39,220 bases of DNA from an uncultured beta proteobacterium. Its GTDB lineage: Bacteria > Pseudomonadota > Gammaproteobacteria > Burkholderiales > Burkholderiaceae_C. Made by a program: the position numbers and the translations under genes. The stretch spans positions 1 through 39,220 of the forward strand of contig CAILAY010000135.1 of NCBI GenBank assembly GCA_903832285.1. Reading direction: 5' to 3'. Under the pieces are notes generated by a model that did no database searches, had not been told where the DNA came from, and was given only the letters and a program-made list of their open reading frames with translations. Each line of letters opens with the position of its first letter. Within the stretch, counting starts at the first letter, position 1. Positions 17,405-25,930 of the stretch are shown here, one piece after another.

Positions 17405-17438
17405 TCAAATATCTTGTGACACCAGTCGCCTACCTATC

Positions 17439-18218
17439 ATGCCAAAATTTGCCGCCAATCTGACCATGCTGTTCAACGAAGTTCCATTTATGGACCGCTT
17501 CGCAGCCGCAAAAGCCGCCGGATTCGAGGCGGTCGAATATCTCTTTCCCTATGCATACACCAAGGAGGAATTGACTCTGGCCCTGAAGACCCACGGGCTT
17601 GAACAGGTGTTGCACAACTTGCCGGCTGGCAACTGGGATGCGGGGGAGCGTGGCATCGCCTGCCACCCGGACCGGGTGGCAGAGTTTCGCGATGGCGTTG
17701 GTCGTGCCATCACCTACGCAAGCGCGCTGGGTTGTCCCCAGGTGAATTGCCTCGCGGGAAAAATCCCGCTTGATGTCAACATCACTGATGTCAGAAACAC
17801 CTTTGTCGAAAATCTCCGGTACGCTGCCGGCCGACTGAAGGGTGCGGGAATTCGTCTGCTGATTGAGCCTATCAATTCGTTTGATATTCCGGGTTTCTTT
17901 CTCACGCGAACTGGGCAGGCTATTGAAATTATGGACGAGGTGGGAAGCGATAACCTGTACCTGCAGTACGACATCTACCATGCTCAGCGCATGGAAGGCG
18001 AGCTAGGCAATACATTGAAGAATAGACTTTCCCGCATTGGCCATATCCAACTCGCCGATAACCCGGGCCGCAATGAGCCAGGGACCGGGGAAATCAACTA
18101 CCCATGGCTGCTGAAACACATCGACGCCATTGGCTACACGGGTTGGATTGGTTGCGAATACAAGCCTGCCACAGATACCCGTGCCGGTCTGGGCTGGTTT
18201 GCACCATACAAGCTTTAG
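17439..18218 (+). CDS. hyi: hydroxypyruvate isomerase
   Basis: A 259-residue TIM-barrel protein of the xylose-isomerase-like AP endonuclease 2 superfamily. It starts PKFAANLTMLFNEVPFMDRF and carries LIEPINSFDIPGFFLTRT and LQYDIYHAQRMEG, with Glu and Asp residues that bind the metal, and ends near IGCEYKPATDTRAGLGW. It interconverts hydroxypyruvate and tartronate semialdehyde. Length and motifs are normal for Hyi. It lies 34 bases after gcl and 27 bases before glxR in the same operon, which supports the assignment over other family members. Confidence 0.94.
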   Translation: MPKFAANLTMLFNEVPFMDRFAAAKAAGFEAVEYLFPYAYTKEELTLALKTHGLEQVLHNLPAGNWDAGERGIACHPDRVAEFRDGVGRAITYASALGCPQVNCLAGKIPLDVNITDVRNTFVENLRYAAGRLKGAGIRLLIEPINSFDIPGFFLTRTGQAIEIMDEVGSDNLYLQYDIYHAQRMEGELGNTLKNRLSRIGHIQLADNPGRNEPGTGEINYPWLLKHIDAIGYTGWIGCEYKPATDTRAGLGWFAPYKL

Positions 18219-18245
18219 TAGTTCTATCAAGAAGGAATTCCATAT

Positions 18246-19151
18246 ATGACTTTCTCTGCGCTGAAAATTGGCTTCGTCGGATTGGGCATCATGGGTGGGC
18301 CGATGGCCGGACACCTTATCAAGGCCGGGCATCAACTGTTTGTGTACACCCGCGGGAAAACTCCTGATGCAATTGCAAGGAGCGGTGCCACGCAGTGTGT
18401 CACGTCGCGGGGTGTGGCCGAGCGGGCCGACATTATCTTCACGATGGTTCCCGACACGCCTGATGTCGAGGCGGCGCTTTTCGGAGAAAACGGAATAGCA
18501 GCTGGACTGAGCAAGGGCAAGATCGTGATTGACATGAGTTCCATATCACCCATTGCGACAAAGGTATTTGCCAAGAGAATTAACGCGCTGGGGTGTGACT
18601 ACCTTGATGCGCCAGTGTCCGGTGGCGAAGTCGGCGCCAAAAACGCTACGTTGTCCATCATGGTGGGCGGACCGGATGCGGTGTTCGAAAAGATGAAGCC
18701 ACTGTTTGAGCTGATGGGCAAGAACATTACACTGGTGGGGGGGAATGGTGACGGACAGACGGCGAAGGTTGCCAATCAGATCATCGTCGCCTTGAATATC
18801 GAGGCGGTTGGCGAGGCGCTGTTGTTCGCCACTCGGGCAGGCGCCGATCCTGCCCGAGTGCGCCAGGCACTGATGGGTGGCTTCGCTTCGTCGAAGATTT
18901 TGGAGGTCCATGGCGAACGCATGATCAAGCGAACGTTCGATCCGGGCTTTCGAATTGCATTGCACCAAAAGGATCTGAACCTGGCCCTCAGCAGCGCGCG
19001 CGAACTGGGTGTTTCATTGCCCAATACGGCTACGGCGCAAGAGCTCTTCAGTTCCTGCGTGGCACATGGTGGAAAGGCGTGGGACCACTCGGCGATGGTG
19101 CGCGCCCTGGAGAAACTATCCAACATTGAAGTCGGCCAGAAGGTCGTCTGA
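18246..19151 (+). CDS. glxR: 2-hydroxy-3-oxopropionate (tartronate semialdehyde) reductase
   Basis: A 301-residue beta-hydroxyacid dehydrogenase. The Rossmann motif GFVGLGIMGGPMAGHL is at residues about 10-25. The substrate motif DYLDAPVSGGEVGAKN and catalytic Lys in GQTAKVANQIIV follow, with KDLNLALSSARELGVSLP at the C-terminus. It reduces tartronate semialdehyde to D-glycerate with NAD(P)H. It could in principle be another 3-hydroxyacid dehydrogenase, but placement between hyi and glycerate kinase makes GlxR the natural call. The start has AAGGAA upstream. No damage seen. Confidence 0.93.
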   Translation: MTFSALKIGFVGLGIMGGPMAGHLIKAGHQLFVYTRGKTPDAIARSGATQCVTSRGVAERADIIFTMVPDTPDVEAALFGENGIAAGLSKGKIVIDMSSISPIATKVFAKRINALGCDYLDAPVSGGEVGAKNATLSIMVGGPDAVFEKMKPLFELMGKNITLVGGNGDGQTAKVANQIIVALNIEAVGEALLFATRAGADPARVRQALMGGFASSKILEVHGERMIKRTFDPGFRIALHQKDLNLALSSARELGVSLPNTATAQELFSSCVAHGGKAWDHSAMVRALEKLSNIEVGQKVV

Positions 19152-19174
19152 AAAACTGCCGTGGAGTGGTCGCG

Positions 19175-20473
19175 ATGGAAGAAAACGCAAAAGCACAGAC
19201 ATCGCAGGCGCTGCTGCGGCGCATGTTCCTCGCAGCTATCGGCAGCGCCCAGCCGGCACTGTGCGTTCCCCCCTATTTGCCTGATCCGGCATCACTCGGA
19301 AATGGCAGATTGATTGTCATAGGGGCCGGCAAAGCATCGGCCGCGATGGCACGGGCGGTAGAGGACAACTGGAGCGGACCCTTGTCCGGACTGGTTGTCA
19401 CTCGCTACGGATATGCGGTGCGCTGCGAGCGCATCGAGATTGTGGAGGCTTCGCATCCGGTGCCCGACTTGGCGGGCTTGGCCGCGGCCCGGCGCATGCT
19501 CGACATGGTCCGGGATTTGCGGGCGGATGACTTTGTGCTGTGCCTGATCTCGGGTGGAGGCTCATCTCTGCTTCCGATGCCGTTGCCGGATTTGGCGCTG
19601 GAGGACAAACAGAATGTCAGTCGCGCATTGCTGAGATCGGGAGCCACCATCAGTGAAATGAATTGCCTGCGACGGCATTTATCTGGGATCAAGGGCGGGC
19701 GCCTCGCTGCGGCATGCTATCCGGCGCGTGTACGCACCCTGCTGATTTCGGATGTTCCTGGTGACCGACCGATCGACATTGCGTCCGGTCCAACCGTGGC
19801 CGACCCTACGACCTGTCAAGACGCGCTGGCTATCGTGCGCCGCTACGGCTTGGATATACCCCAAGCCGTGCGTGAGGTACTTGAGTCGGGGCGGGGTGAG
19901 TCAGTCAAACCGGGAGACCATTTGCTCGATGGGTCAGAAGTCCGTGTGATAGCTGCCCCGCAGTTGGCGCTTGAGGCGGCTGCGGGCGCGGCGCGTCAAG
20001 CGGGTTACGCCGCGCATATTCTGGGAGACGCGATTGAAGGTGAAGCACGCGACGTCGGCAAGGTGCTGGCCGGCATTGCGCTTCAGGTCGCACAGAGGGA
20101 GCAGCCCTTTCCCAGCCCTTGCGTACTTTTGTCTGGTGGTGAAACAACCGTGACTGTGCGCGGAAACGGCCGAGGCGGACGCAATGTCGAGTGCTTGCTG
20201 TCAATGGGTATTGCGCTGGGCGGTCACCCCCGCATCCATGCATTGGCGGGCGACACCGACGGCGTGGATGGCCAAGAAGAAATTGCAGGTGCCTACCTGG
20301 CTCCGGACACCCTCGCGCGCGCTGCGACCATGGGCATCAAGCCGGTCGATTATCTGGATAACAACGATGGTCATGGATTCTTTGGGGCGCTCGGTGACGC
20401 AGTGGTCACGGGACCCACGCTCACCAATGTCAACGATTTCCGCGCGCTCCTCATCGAGGCGCCAACAAGATGA
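19175..20473 (+). CDS. glycerate 2-kinase, MOFRL family (GckA/TtuD type)
   Basis: A 432-residue MOFRL-family glycerate kinase, producing 2-phosphoglycerate from glycerate and ATP. The N-terminus QALLRRMFLAAIGSAQPAL is typical, followed by VIGAGKASAAMARAVE, LISGGGSSLLPMPLPDL and SDVPGDRPIDIASGPTVAD. The C-terminal MOFRL domain contains LSGGETTVTVRGNGRGGRN and DNNDGHGFFGALGDAVVTG. It is the last gene of the gcl operon and feeds carbon into lower glycolysis. The ATG at 19175 has GGAG eight bases before it. It ends 22 bases before a convergent gene. Remains of a second glycerate kinase occur at 36494-36751. Confidence 0.92.
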   Translation: MEENAKAQTSQALLRRMFLAAIGSAQPALCVPPYLPDPASLGNGRLIVIGAGKASAAMARAVEDNWSGPLSGLVVTRYGYAVRCERIEIVEASHPVPDLAGLAAARRMLDMVRDLRADDFVLCLISGGGSSLLPMPLPDLALEDKQNVSRALLRSGATISEMNCLRRHLSGIKGGRLAAACYPARVRTLLISDVPGDRPIDIASGPTVADPTTCQDALAIVRRYGLDIPQAVREVLESGRGESVKPGDHLLDGSEVRVIAAPQLALEAAAGAARQAGYAAHILGDAIEGEARDVGKVLAGIALQVAQREQPFPSPCVLLSGGETTVTVRGNGRGGRNVECLLSMGIALGGHPRIHALAGDTDGVDGQEEIAGAYLAPDTLARAATMGIKPVDYLDNNDGHGFFGALGDAVVTGPTLTNVNDFRALLIEAPTR

Positions 20474-20495
20474 TGGCTCGAACCCGATAGCTGCC

Positions 20496-21722
20496 TCAAT
20501 CGGCGAGAAGGTCGCTAAGGGTGCGGGCGATCACTTTGGTGGCGCGACGCAAATCTTCCAGATCGAGTCGCTCATCGGCGCGTTTGGCGTGTGACTCGAG
20601 CACGGTGCGGGGACCGGCTCCGTAGATGACCCCGGGAATGCCGGCTTCGCAGAAAATGCGGACATCGGTATACAAGGGCGTCCCCAAGGCGGGGATGTCT
20701 TCGCCAAACACTTGCCTTCCGTGTTTTTGAATGGCATCCACGAGGGGTTTGTTACCCGCCAGGGGCCGCATCGCCTTGCACAGCAAAATTCGTTTCACGT
20801 CAACAGATACACCCGGACTTTGTGCTGCCGTAGCGGCGATGATGTTGCGCAAATTGGCCTCAACCTCAGCCGGATTTTCCTCCGGAATCATGCGACGATC
20901 GAGCTTGAAACTTACCCGGCCAGGTACGACATTGGTGTTGGTTCCGCCTTCAATCATGCCGACGTTCAAGTAGGGGTGATTGATGCCATCCACCTTTGAA
21001 CTGATCGCCTTGTAAAGTATGTTTTGTTGGTAGAGAGCGGCCAGGATACGCACAGCCGCTTGCATGGCATCGACCCCGGAATCCGGGATCGCGGCGTGCG
21101 CCATTTTGCCGTGCACCGTGACCTCCATTTGCAGGCATCCGTTGTGCGCCGTAATGACCTGGTAACTGAAGCCTGCGGCAATCATCAAGTCGGGGTGGAT
21201 GATGTTGTGTTTCAGAAGCCACGCTGGGCCAACCTCACCGCCAAATTCCTCGTCGTAGGTGAAAAGCAACTCCACACTTCCGGTCTTGGGTTTGACGACC
21301 GCCTCCAGGGCGCGCGTGGCAAAAGCGTAGGTTGAGAAGTCACATTTGCTGACGGCCGCAGCACGGCCATAGATCTTGCCGTCTTCTATCTCGCCACCGT
21401 AGGGGTTCTTGGTCCAGCCCTCGCCAGGAGGAACCACGTCACCGTGGGCGTTGAGGAGAATTGTCTTGCCCGGGCCGTAGCGTCGGCGCACCACCAGATT
21501 GGTGATGCTCTCAAGTCCCGCGGCGCGTACTTCCGCCTGAGGCACCGGATGTTTTTCCGCCTCCAGACCGAATCCGCGCAAGAGTTCGGCAGCGCGCTCG
21601 GCGTGGGGCGCGTTGTTGCCCGGCGGCGTATCAGTGGGGACGCGGATCAGTTCCTGCAGGAACCGCACCTGCTCATCAAAGTGTGCATCGATCCAGCTGT
21701 CGAGTTGGGCGTAGGTGTTCAT
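20496..21722 (-). CDS. ArgE/DapE-family (M20) deacylase, altered metal site
   Basis: A 408-residue M20-family hydrolase with an inserted dimerisation domain (GCLQMEVTVHGKMAHAAIP). Conserved parts are ILLNAHGDVVPPGEGW (His ligand and Asp), LFTYDEEFGGEVG (Glu-Glu) and the last His in ESHAKRADERL. Two expected zinc ligands are different: the bridging Asp of the usual YGRGxxDMK motif is Val in YGRAAAVSKCDF, and the Glu of the usual GEPT motif is Phe in IAAGFSYQV. It may bind one metal or act on a different substrate. It is the third gene of gntR-uraD/allC-M20, so a ureide or N-carbamoyl substrate is likely (inference). ArgE function is not implied. It is 21 bases from the upstream gene. Confidence 0.78.
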   Translation of the reverse strand: MNTYAQLDSWIDAHFDEQVRFLQELIRVPTDTPPGNNAPHAERAAELLRGFGLEAEKHPVPQAEVRAAGLESITNLVVRRRYGPGKTILLNAHGDVVPPGEGWTKNPYGGEIEDGKIYGRAAAVSKCDFSTYAFATRALEAVVKPKTGSVELLFTYDEEFGGEVGPAWLLKHNIIHPDLMIAAGFSYQVITAHNGCLQMEVTVHGKMAHAAIPDSGVDAMQAAVRILAALYQQNILYKAISSKVDGINHPYLNVGMIEGGTNTNVVPGRVSFKLDRRMIPEENPAEVEANLRNIIAATAAQSPGVSVDVKRILLCKAMRPLAGNKPLVDAIQKHGRQVFGEDIPALGTPLYTDVRIFCEAGIPGVIYGAGPRTVLESHAKRADERLDLEDLRRATKVIARTLSDLLAD

Positions 21723-21743
21723 AAGAGGGGTTCCGAAAAAGGC

Positions 21744-23516
21744 TTAGCGCTCGCCGGCAAGTTGGATGAGCAATTGGGAAAAAGCGTCGACTGCGAGTTG
21801 CATGTCGTCACTGGTGGTGGATTCGAGCGGGTTGTGACTGATGCCGGAGTTTTCCCCACGCACAAACAACATCGCCTGGGGCATGACCTGATGCAACTTC
21901 ATGGCGTCGTGCCCGGCACCGCTGGGCAGGCGGTGCAGCGGCACACCCAAGGCGTTGACAGCGCGCTCCCAACGCAGCTGCCATTCGGGTGCACTGGGAG
22001 CCGCTGCAGAACGCATGGTTTCTTCCAGTGTGTAACGTGCGTGGCGGCGCGCGCAAATCTCCTGCAACGAAGCCAGCACGTCGCGCACCAGCGCATCGCG
22101 CTGGGCATCGGTGGGGGCGCGCATGTCCAGCGTGAATTGACAGCGTCCCGGCACGACATTGGTTGAGCCGTTGGGTACCAGAAGCTGCCCGACGGTGGCA
22201 ACCGAGTCGCCGTCGCGCTTGGCGCGATCCTCAGCCGCGAGTATGAGTTCGGCCACGGCCGCGGCGGCATCGCAGCGTCGACTCATGGGCGTGGTTCCAG
22301 CGTGGCAGGCAGTGCCGATGACCTCGGCCGAATAGCGCACGCTGGCGTTGATTGACGTCACGACGCCGAGCGGGATATCTATTTCGTTCAGCACCGGACC
22401 TTGCTCAATGTGGACTTCCACAAATCCCAAATAGGCTGTCGGATCACGTTGAAGTTTGCCGATGGCTTCATGATCCAGCCCTGCTTGTGCCATGGCCTGG
22501 CGCATCGTGATCCCATCAGCATCCTGTTGATCCAGCCAACTGGCATCGAACGCACCGACGAGTGCACCGGAACCCAGGAAGGTGGCGTTGTAGCGCTGGC
22601 CCTCTTCTTCCGCAAAGCCTACAACCTCCAGATGAAACGGCAGGCGTTGGCCTCCCGCATGCAGCGCGCGGACACAGGCCATCGGGACGAAGATGCCAAG
22701 ACGGCCGTCATACTTTCCAGCGTTGCGCACGGTGTCGTAATGCGAGCCAGTCAAGAGCGACTTGGCATCCTGATTGGTCGACAGGTAGCGGCCGACCACG
22801 TTGCCGACGGCATCAATATGGACCTCGTCAAAGCCGCACTCATGCATCTGGGCCATGATGCTGGCCGCGCACGCGCGGTGGGCGGGGGTCAGGTAGGTGA
22901 CGGTAAGTTGTCCCTTGTCCGCGTAGCCCGGATCGGTGAATTCAGCCAGTTGTTCGTGCCAATCCCACACCAGATTGCCTGCAGCCGGAACGAAACCGAA
23001 TTTGTCGTTCAGTCGAATTTCAACAATGCGGTGAATGTTGCGCAAGCACTCATCCAGTTCAAAGTTGGGGTGACCCTGCAAGCGTCGCTCGAAAGTATCG
23101 ATGATCTGCTTTTTGTTCAGCCCTGTGCCACGCCCACCGCGCACCGCAAGAATGAACGGGAAGCCGAACTTTGCGTTGTAGTCCCGGTTGAGCTGCTGGA
23201 TCTTGGCAAACTCGGCCGGCGTGCAACTCGTCAGCCCTGCCTTTCCCTGTTCGTGGGTAGATTCTGTGGTGAGAGCATTGGCGACCATCGCCTTGCCGGC
23301 CAGTTCCGGGTGCGCCCGTATCAGGCCCAATTGTGCTTCCCTCCCGGCCTCACGAACAATACCTGCCATCAGAAACTTCAGATGCGCCAGGGACCGAAAT
23401 GGTCGTTGTGCAAGGGCACGCTCCGCGATCCAGTGTGAATGTTCATACAAGCCGTCCAGCCATTGGCTTGCCACGCCGCTGGGGGCGTCATTGAGTTGCT
23501 CAAGAGTCATGGGCAT
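21744..23516 (-). CDS. fusion: OHCU decarboxylase (UraD) - allantoate amidohydrolase (AllC)
   Basis: A 590-residue bifunctional protein. Residues about 1-165 are the OHCU decarboxylase, with the catalytic His in IRAHPELAGKA and the conserved FGFPFILAVRG. Residues about 175-590 are an allantoate amidohydrolase of the M20 hydantoinase/carbamoylase group. All metal ligands look present there: GSHYDTV, KYDGRLG, GFAEEEGQRY, VEVHIEQGPVL and ISHNPLE. UraD makes S-allantoin; AllC hydrolyses allantoate to ureidoglycine, ammonia and CO2. The fused steps are not consecutive, because allantoinase acts between them and is not in this window. It follows gntR by 54 bases and precedes the M20 gene. The start is ATG 23516 (23510 also possible). 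Confidence 0.92.
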   Translation of the reverse strand: MPMTLEQLNDAPSGVASQWLDGLYEHSHWIAERALAQRPFRSLAHLKFLMAGIVREAGREAQLGLIRAHPELAGKAMVANALTTESTHEQGKAGLTSCTPAEFAKIQQLNRDYNAKFGFPFILAVRGGRGTGLNKKQIIDTFERRLQGHPNFELDECLRNIHRIVEIRLNDKFGFVPAAGNLVWDWHEQLAEFTDPGYADKGQLTVTYLTPAHRACAASIMAQMHECGFDEVHIDAVGNVVGRYLSTNQDAKSLLTGSHYDTVRNAGKYDGRLGIFVPMACVRALHAGGQRLPFHLEVVGFAEEEGQRYNATFLGSGALVGAFDASWLDQQDADGITMRQAMAQAGLDHEAIGKLQRDPTAYLGFVEVHIEQGPVLNEIDIPLGVVTSINASVRYSAEVIGTACHAGTTPMSRRCDAAAAVAELILAAEDRAKRDGDSVATVGQLLVPNGSTNVVPGRCQFTLDMRAPTDAQRDALVRDVLASLQEICARRHARYTLEETMRSAAAPSAPEWQLRWERAVNALGVPLHRLPSGAGHDAMKLHQVMPQAMLFVRGENSGISHNPLESTTSDDMQLAVDAFSQLLIQLAGER

Positions 23517-23570
23517 GATGGTCCATCATGTAAGGGGTGGGGCAGGGCAGCGTCGCAATGGTGCATGGCG

Positions 23571-24248
23571 TCAGGTCAAGGCCATTTCGATATCAACCTC
23601 GGGAACAAGGCGGTCAAACGTCAGGTTGACCTCAACATGCTGAAGGTGCTCGTCCATCAAACGAACCGCAAGCGCCTCGTCTTTTGACGCCAAGGCCTTG
23701 ATCAGCCGCACATGCTCCAAGTAAGAATGTTCCGCGGCACTCCCGGACTGGTACATCAGGGTCATCAGTGAGCAGCGGGAGATCAGTTCGACCAGCATTT
23801 CTGCCAACACCTTGTTGCCGGTGAGTTCAGCCATTCGGATGTGAAAGTCGCCGAGCAGCTCTGTACGACCCGCGACATCCTCGCGTTTCACCGCCAACTT
23901 TTCCAGGGCGACATGCTGCTTGAGCGCTCTGATTTTCGATGCGGTTGCGGCCCGCACGAAGGCCCGCGTCATCTCGGTTTCCAGCATGCGACGTACCGCA
24001 AAAACCTGCTTGATTTCTGTCACTGAGGGTGAGGCAACAAACGCCCCGCGAGCCGGCTCCATCCGGACCAATCGGTTCTGCGCGAGACGGAACAGTGCCT
24101 GCCTGACAAGAGTACGGGAAACACCAAAGTGATCCGCCAGTTTTTGTTCCGACAACTTGGTTCCCGGGCGCAGGCGGTGCTCCACGATGGCTCTGGTCAG
24201 AGCGTGGACGATGTCGCTCGTGGCGGAATTGGTGATTTTGGATTCCAC
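23571..24248 (-). CDS. GntR-family regulator (FadR/FCD type)
   Basis: A regulator of about 225 residues. The N-terminal winged helix-turn-helix shows SDIVHALTRAIVEHRLRPGT and KLADHFGVSRTLVRQALFRL; the C-terminal helical FCD domain includes RRMLETEMTRAFVRAA and ELLGDFHIRMAELTGN with metal/effector-type His residues. I use GTG 24248 because the only upstream ATG (24353) would put the operator palindrome inside the coding region. The gene heads the operon gntR-uraD/allC-M20 and is divergent from uraH. A perfect AAAGTGTATACACTTT lies 25 bases upstream, implying autoregulation. It is probably the purine-degradation repressor for the three palindrome sites; ligand unknown (urate or allantoin are candidates). 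Confidence 0.84.
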   Translation of the reverse strand: MESKITNSATSDIVHALTRAIVEHRLRPGTKLSEQKLADHFGVSRTLVRQALFRLAQNRLVRMEPARGAFVASPSVTEIKQVFAVRRMLETEMTRAFVRAATASKIRALKQHVALEKLAVKREDVAGRTELLGDFHIRMAELTGNKVLAEMLVELISRCSLMTLMYQSGSAAEHSYLEHVRLIKALASKDEALAVRLMDEHLQHVEVNLTFDRLVPEVDIEMALT

Positions 24249-24272
24249 CGCGGGATGATACCCGTAATTCAA

Positions 24273-24288
24273 AAAGTGTATACACTTT
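24273..24288. promoter_or_regulatory. GntR-type operator palindrome, copy 3 (gntR-uraH divergent promoter)
   Basis: AAAGTGTATACACTTT, a perfect 16-base palindrome in the 69-base gap between gntR (start 24248) and uraH (start 24318). Its central placement would let one bound dimer control both directions. It is identical in core to the site at 13219-13236 and one base from the site at 10222-10237. Confidence 0.8.
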
Positions 24289-24317
24289 GCGGGGTCTATT
24301 TCAACAAAGGAGACACC

Positions 24318-24671
24318 ATGGGCCTGAGCACGCACGTACTGGACACGATGCACGGCGTACCCGCCGCGGGCATGAGGGTCACGCTGTACACCACGGCCGG
24401 GGATACGGCAACCTGCGTCAAGCAGTTTGATTTGAACCAGGACGGCCGCAATCCGGGGGGGTTGCTGTACGACAATGACAACCTCAAGCCGGGCACTTAC
24501 CGGCTCGCATTTGCGGTATCAGCCTATTTCAAAAGTTGTGGGGTCGTCCTGCCAGAGCCCAACTTCCTGGGTACGGTCAGCATTGACTTTGGTATCGCGC
24601 ACGCCGATCAGCATTACCACGTCCCGTTGCTGGTCAGTCCGTGGAGCTATTCAACTTATCGGGGTTCATAG
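24318..24671 (+). CDS. uraH: 5-hydroxyisourate hydrolase (transthyretin-like)
   Basis: A 117-residue transthyretin-related protein that hydrolyses 5-hydroxyisourate to OHCU, the step after PuuD. It starts LSTHVLDTMHGVPAAGM, holding the active-site His, has the central RLAFAVSAYF segment, a second His pair in DQHYHVPLLVSPWSYSTY, and ends with the diagnostic C-terminal YRGS. Arg and His positions expected in the family appear present. It is cytosolic, with no signal peptide. AAGGAG at 24307-24312 supports ATG 24318. It is transcribed divergently from gntR-uraD/allC under a shared operator, so the hydrolase and the decarboxylase are probably co-controlled. Confidence 0.95.
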   Translation: MGLSTHVLDTMHGVPAAGMRVTLYTTAGDTATCVKQFDLNQDGRNPGGLLYDNDNLKPGTYRLAFAVSAYFKSCGVVLPEPNFLGTVSIDFGIAHADQHYHVPLLVSPWSYSTYRGS

Positions 24672-24696
24672 CCGGCTGAATTGCGCCAGACCCAAA

Positions 24697-24727
24697 GAAG
24701 TCTCCAAGGTGAATGAATGGAGACTTC
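24697..24727. terminator. hairpin between convergent uraH and BMP lipoprotein genes
   Basis: GAAGTCTCCA and TGGAGACTTC form a perfect 10-base stem with an 11-base loop. It lies between the uraH stop (24671) and the BMP gene stop (24743). On the minus strand it is followed by TTTGGG, a weak T-stretch, so it likely ends the ABC transporter transcript and may work in both directions. Confidence 0.6.
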
Positions 24728-24742
24728 CCAGGCTCGGCCAGA

Positions 24743-25888
24743 TTACTTGCCGCCAGGAATTTTTCCTTCAACGCCTTTCACGTAGAAGTTCAAACCGCCC
24801 AGAAACTTGTCGTCAGCCACCGCGTCTTTGGCAATTTGAACTTTGCCCGTGTTGTCAACAATGGGGCCTTTCCAGATCGAAAAGGTCCCGGCCTTCAGGC
24901 CCGCCTTGACTTCTTCCACCTTGGCCTTGGTTTCTGCAGGCACATCGGCGGCAATCGAGACGATGTCAATTGCGCCTTCCTTCACGCCCCACCAGCTTTG
25001 CCCGGACGCGACCTTGCCAGCCAGTTGGTCTTTGGTCGCCTTGATGTAATACGGTCCCCAATTGATGACGCTGGATGCCAGGTGAGCCGACGGGCCGTAG
25101 GCGGTCATATCAGAGTCCCACCCGAATGCGCGCTTTCCCTTGGCTTGGGCGGTCTTGAGAACGGCAGGGGAATCGGTATTTTGGAACAAGACATCCGCGC
25201 CGCCATTGATCAGGGCGGTTGCAGCTTCGGTTTCCTTCGGTGGGTTGAACCACTCATTGACCCATACCACTTTGGTCTTGATGGCCGGGTTGCCGGACTG
25301 TGCGCCCAACGTGAAACTGTTGATGTTGCGAATCACTTCCGGGATCGGCACCGACGCCACCACACCCAAGGTGCCCGTTTTGGTCATCTTGCCTGCGATG
25401 ACGCCAGCCATATAAGCACCTTCGTAGGTACGGCTGTCGTAGGTGCTCAAGTTTTCAGACGTCTTGTAGCCCGTGGCATGCTGAAAATTGATTCCCTTGT
25501 TGTCCGCTGCAACCTTGAGCATGGGTTCCATGTAGCCAAAGGTTGTGCCAAAAATCAGCTTGTTGCCTTGCCCTGCCATATCACGAATGACCCGCTCCGC
25601 ATCTGCGGATTCGGGCACATTCTCCACAAACGTGGTGACAATCTTGTCGCCCAGTTCTTTCTCCAGCGCTTTGCGGCCTTTGTCATGGGCAAAGGTCCAG
25701 CCACCATCTCCAACCGGCCCGACATAGGCAAAGGCAATCTTCAATGGCGCTACCGCGGCGACTGCTGCCGGGGCAGGCGCGGGGGCTGGCGCAGCTTCTT
25801 CCTTCTTGCCACAACCCACCAGCGTGGCGCTTGCCACGGCAGTCAGTGCAGCAATCTTTTGCAGTGAACGCAATTTCGAGTTTGTCAT
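24743..25888 (-). CDS. BMP-family ABC transporter substrate-binding lipoprotein
   Basis: A 381-residue periplasmic binding protein of the basic membrane protein (BMP/Med) family. The signal sequence ends in a lipobox (ATLVGCGKK), with Cys about residue 26, then a Pro/Ala-rich linker (APAPAPAPAAVAAVAP). The mature protein starts LKIAFAYVGPVGDGGWTFAHD, a typical BMP opening, with YEGAYMAGVIAGKM and SDMTAYGPSAHLAS later. Characterised BMP proteins bind nucleosides or purines. It ends the five-gene unit lysR-ATPase-permease-permease-BMP. The 42-base gap to the permease is the largest in the transporter set. Ligand is inferred to be a purine derivative from the neighbours. Confidence 0.9.
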   Translation of the reverse strand: MTNSKLRSLQKIAALTAVASATLVGCGKKEEAAPAPAPAPAAVAAVAPLKIAFAYVGPVGDGGWTFAHDKGRKALEKELGDKIVTTFVENVPESADAERVIRDMAGQGNKLIFGTTFGYMEPMLKVAADNKGINFQHATGYKTSENLSTYDSRTYEGAYMAGVIAGKMTKTGTLGVVASVPIPEVIRNINSFTLGAQSGNPAIKTKVVWVNEWFNPPKETEAATALINGGADVLFQNTDSPAVLKTAQAKGKRAFGWDSDMTAYGPSAHLASSVINWGPYYIKATKDQLAGKVASGQSWWGVKEGAIDIVSIAADVPAETKAKVEEVKAGLKAGTFSIWKGPIVDNTGKVQIAKDAVADDKFLGGLNFYVKGVEGKIPGGK

Positions 25889-25930
25889 GTGATGTCCTTT
25901 AGTAGAAGAGCATGGGTTGGGGAACGGGAA

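Noticed and set aside
24249..24353. Longer GntR protein starting at ATG 24353
   Set aside because: It would overlap the uraH start and place the operator palindrome inside the coding sequence; GntR similarity begins after 24248.
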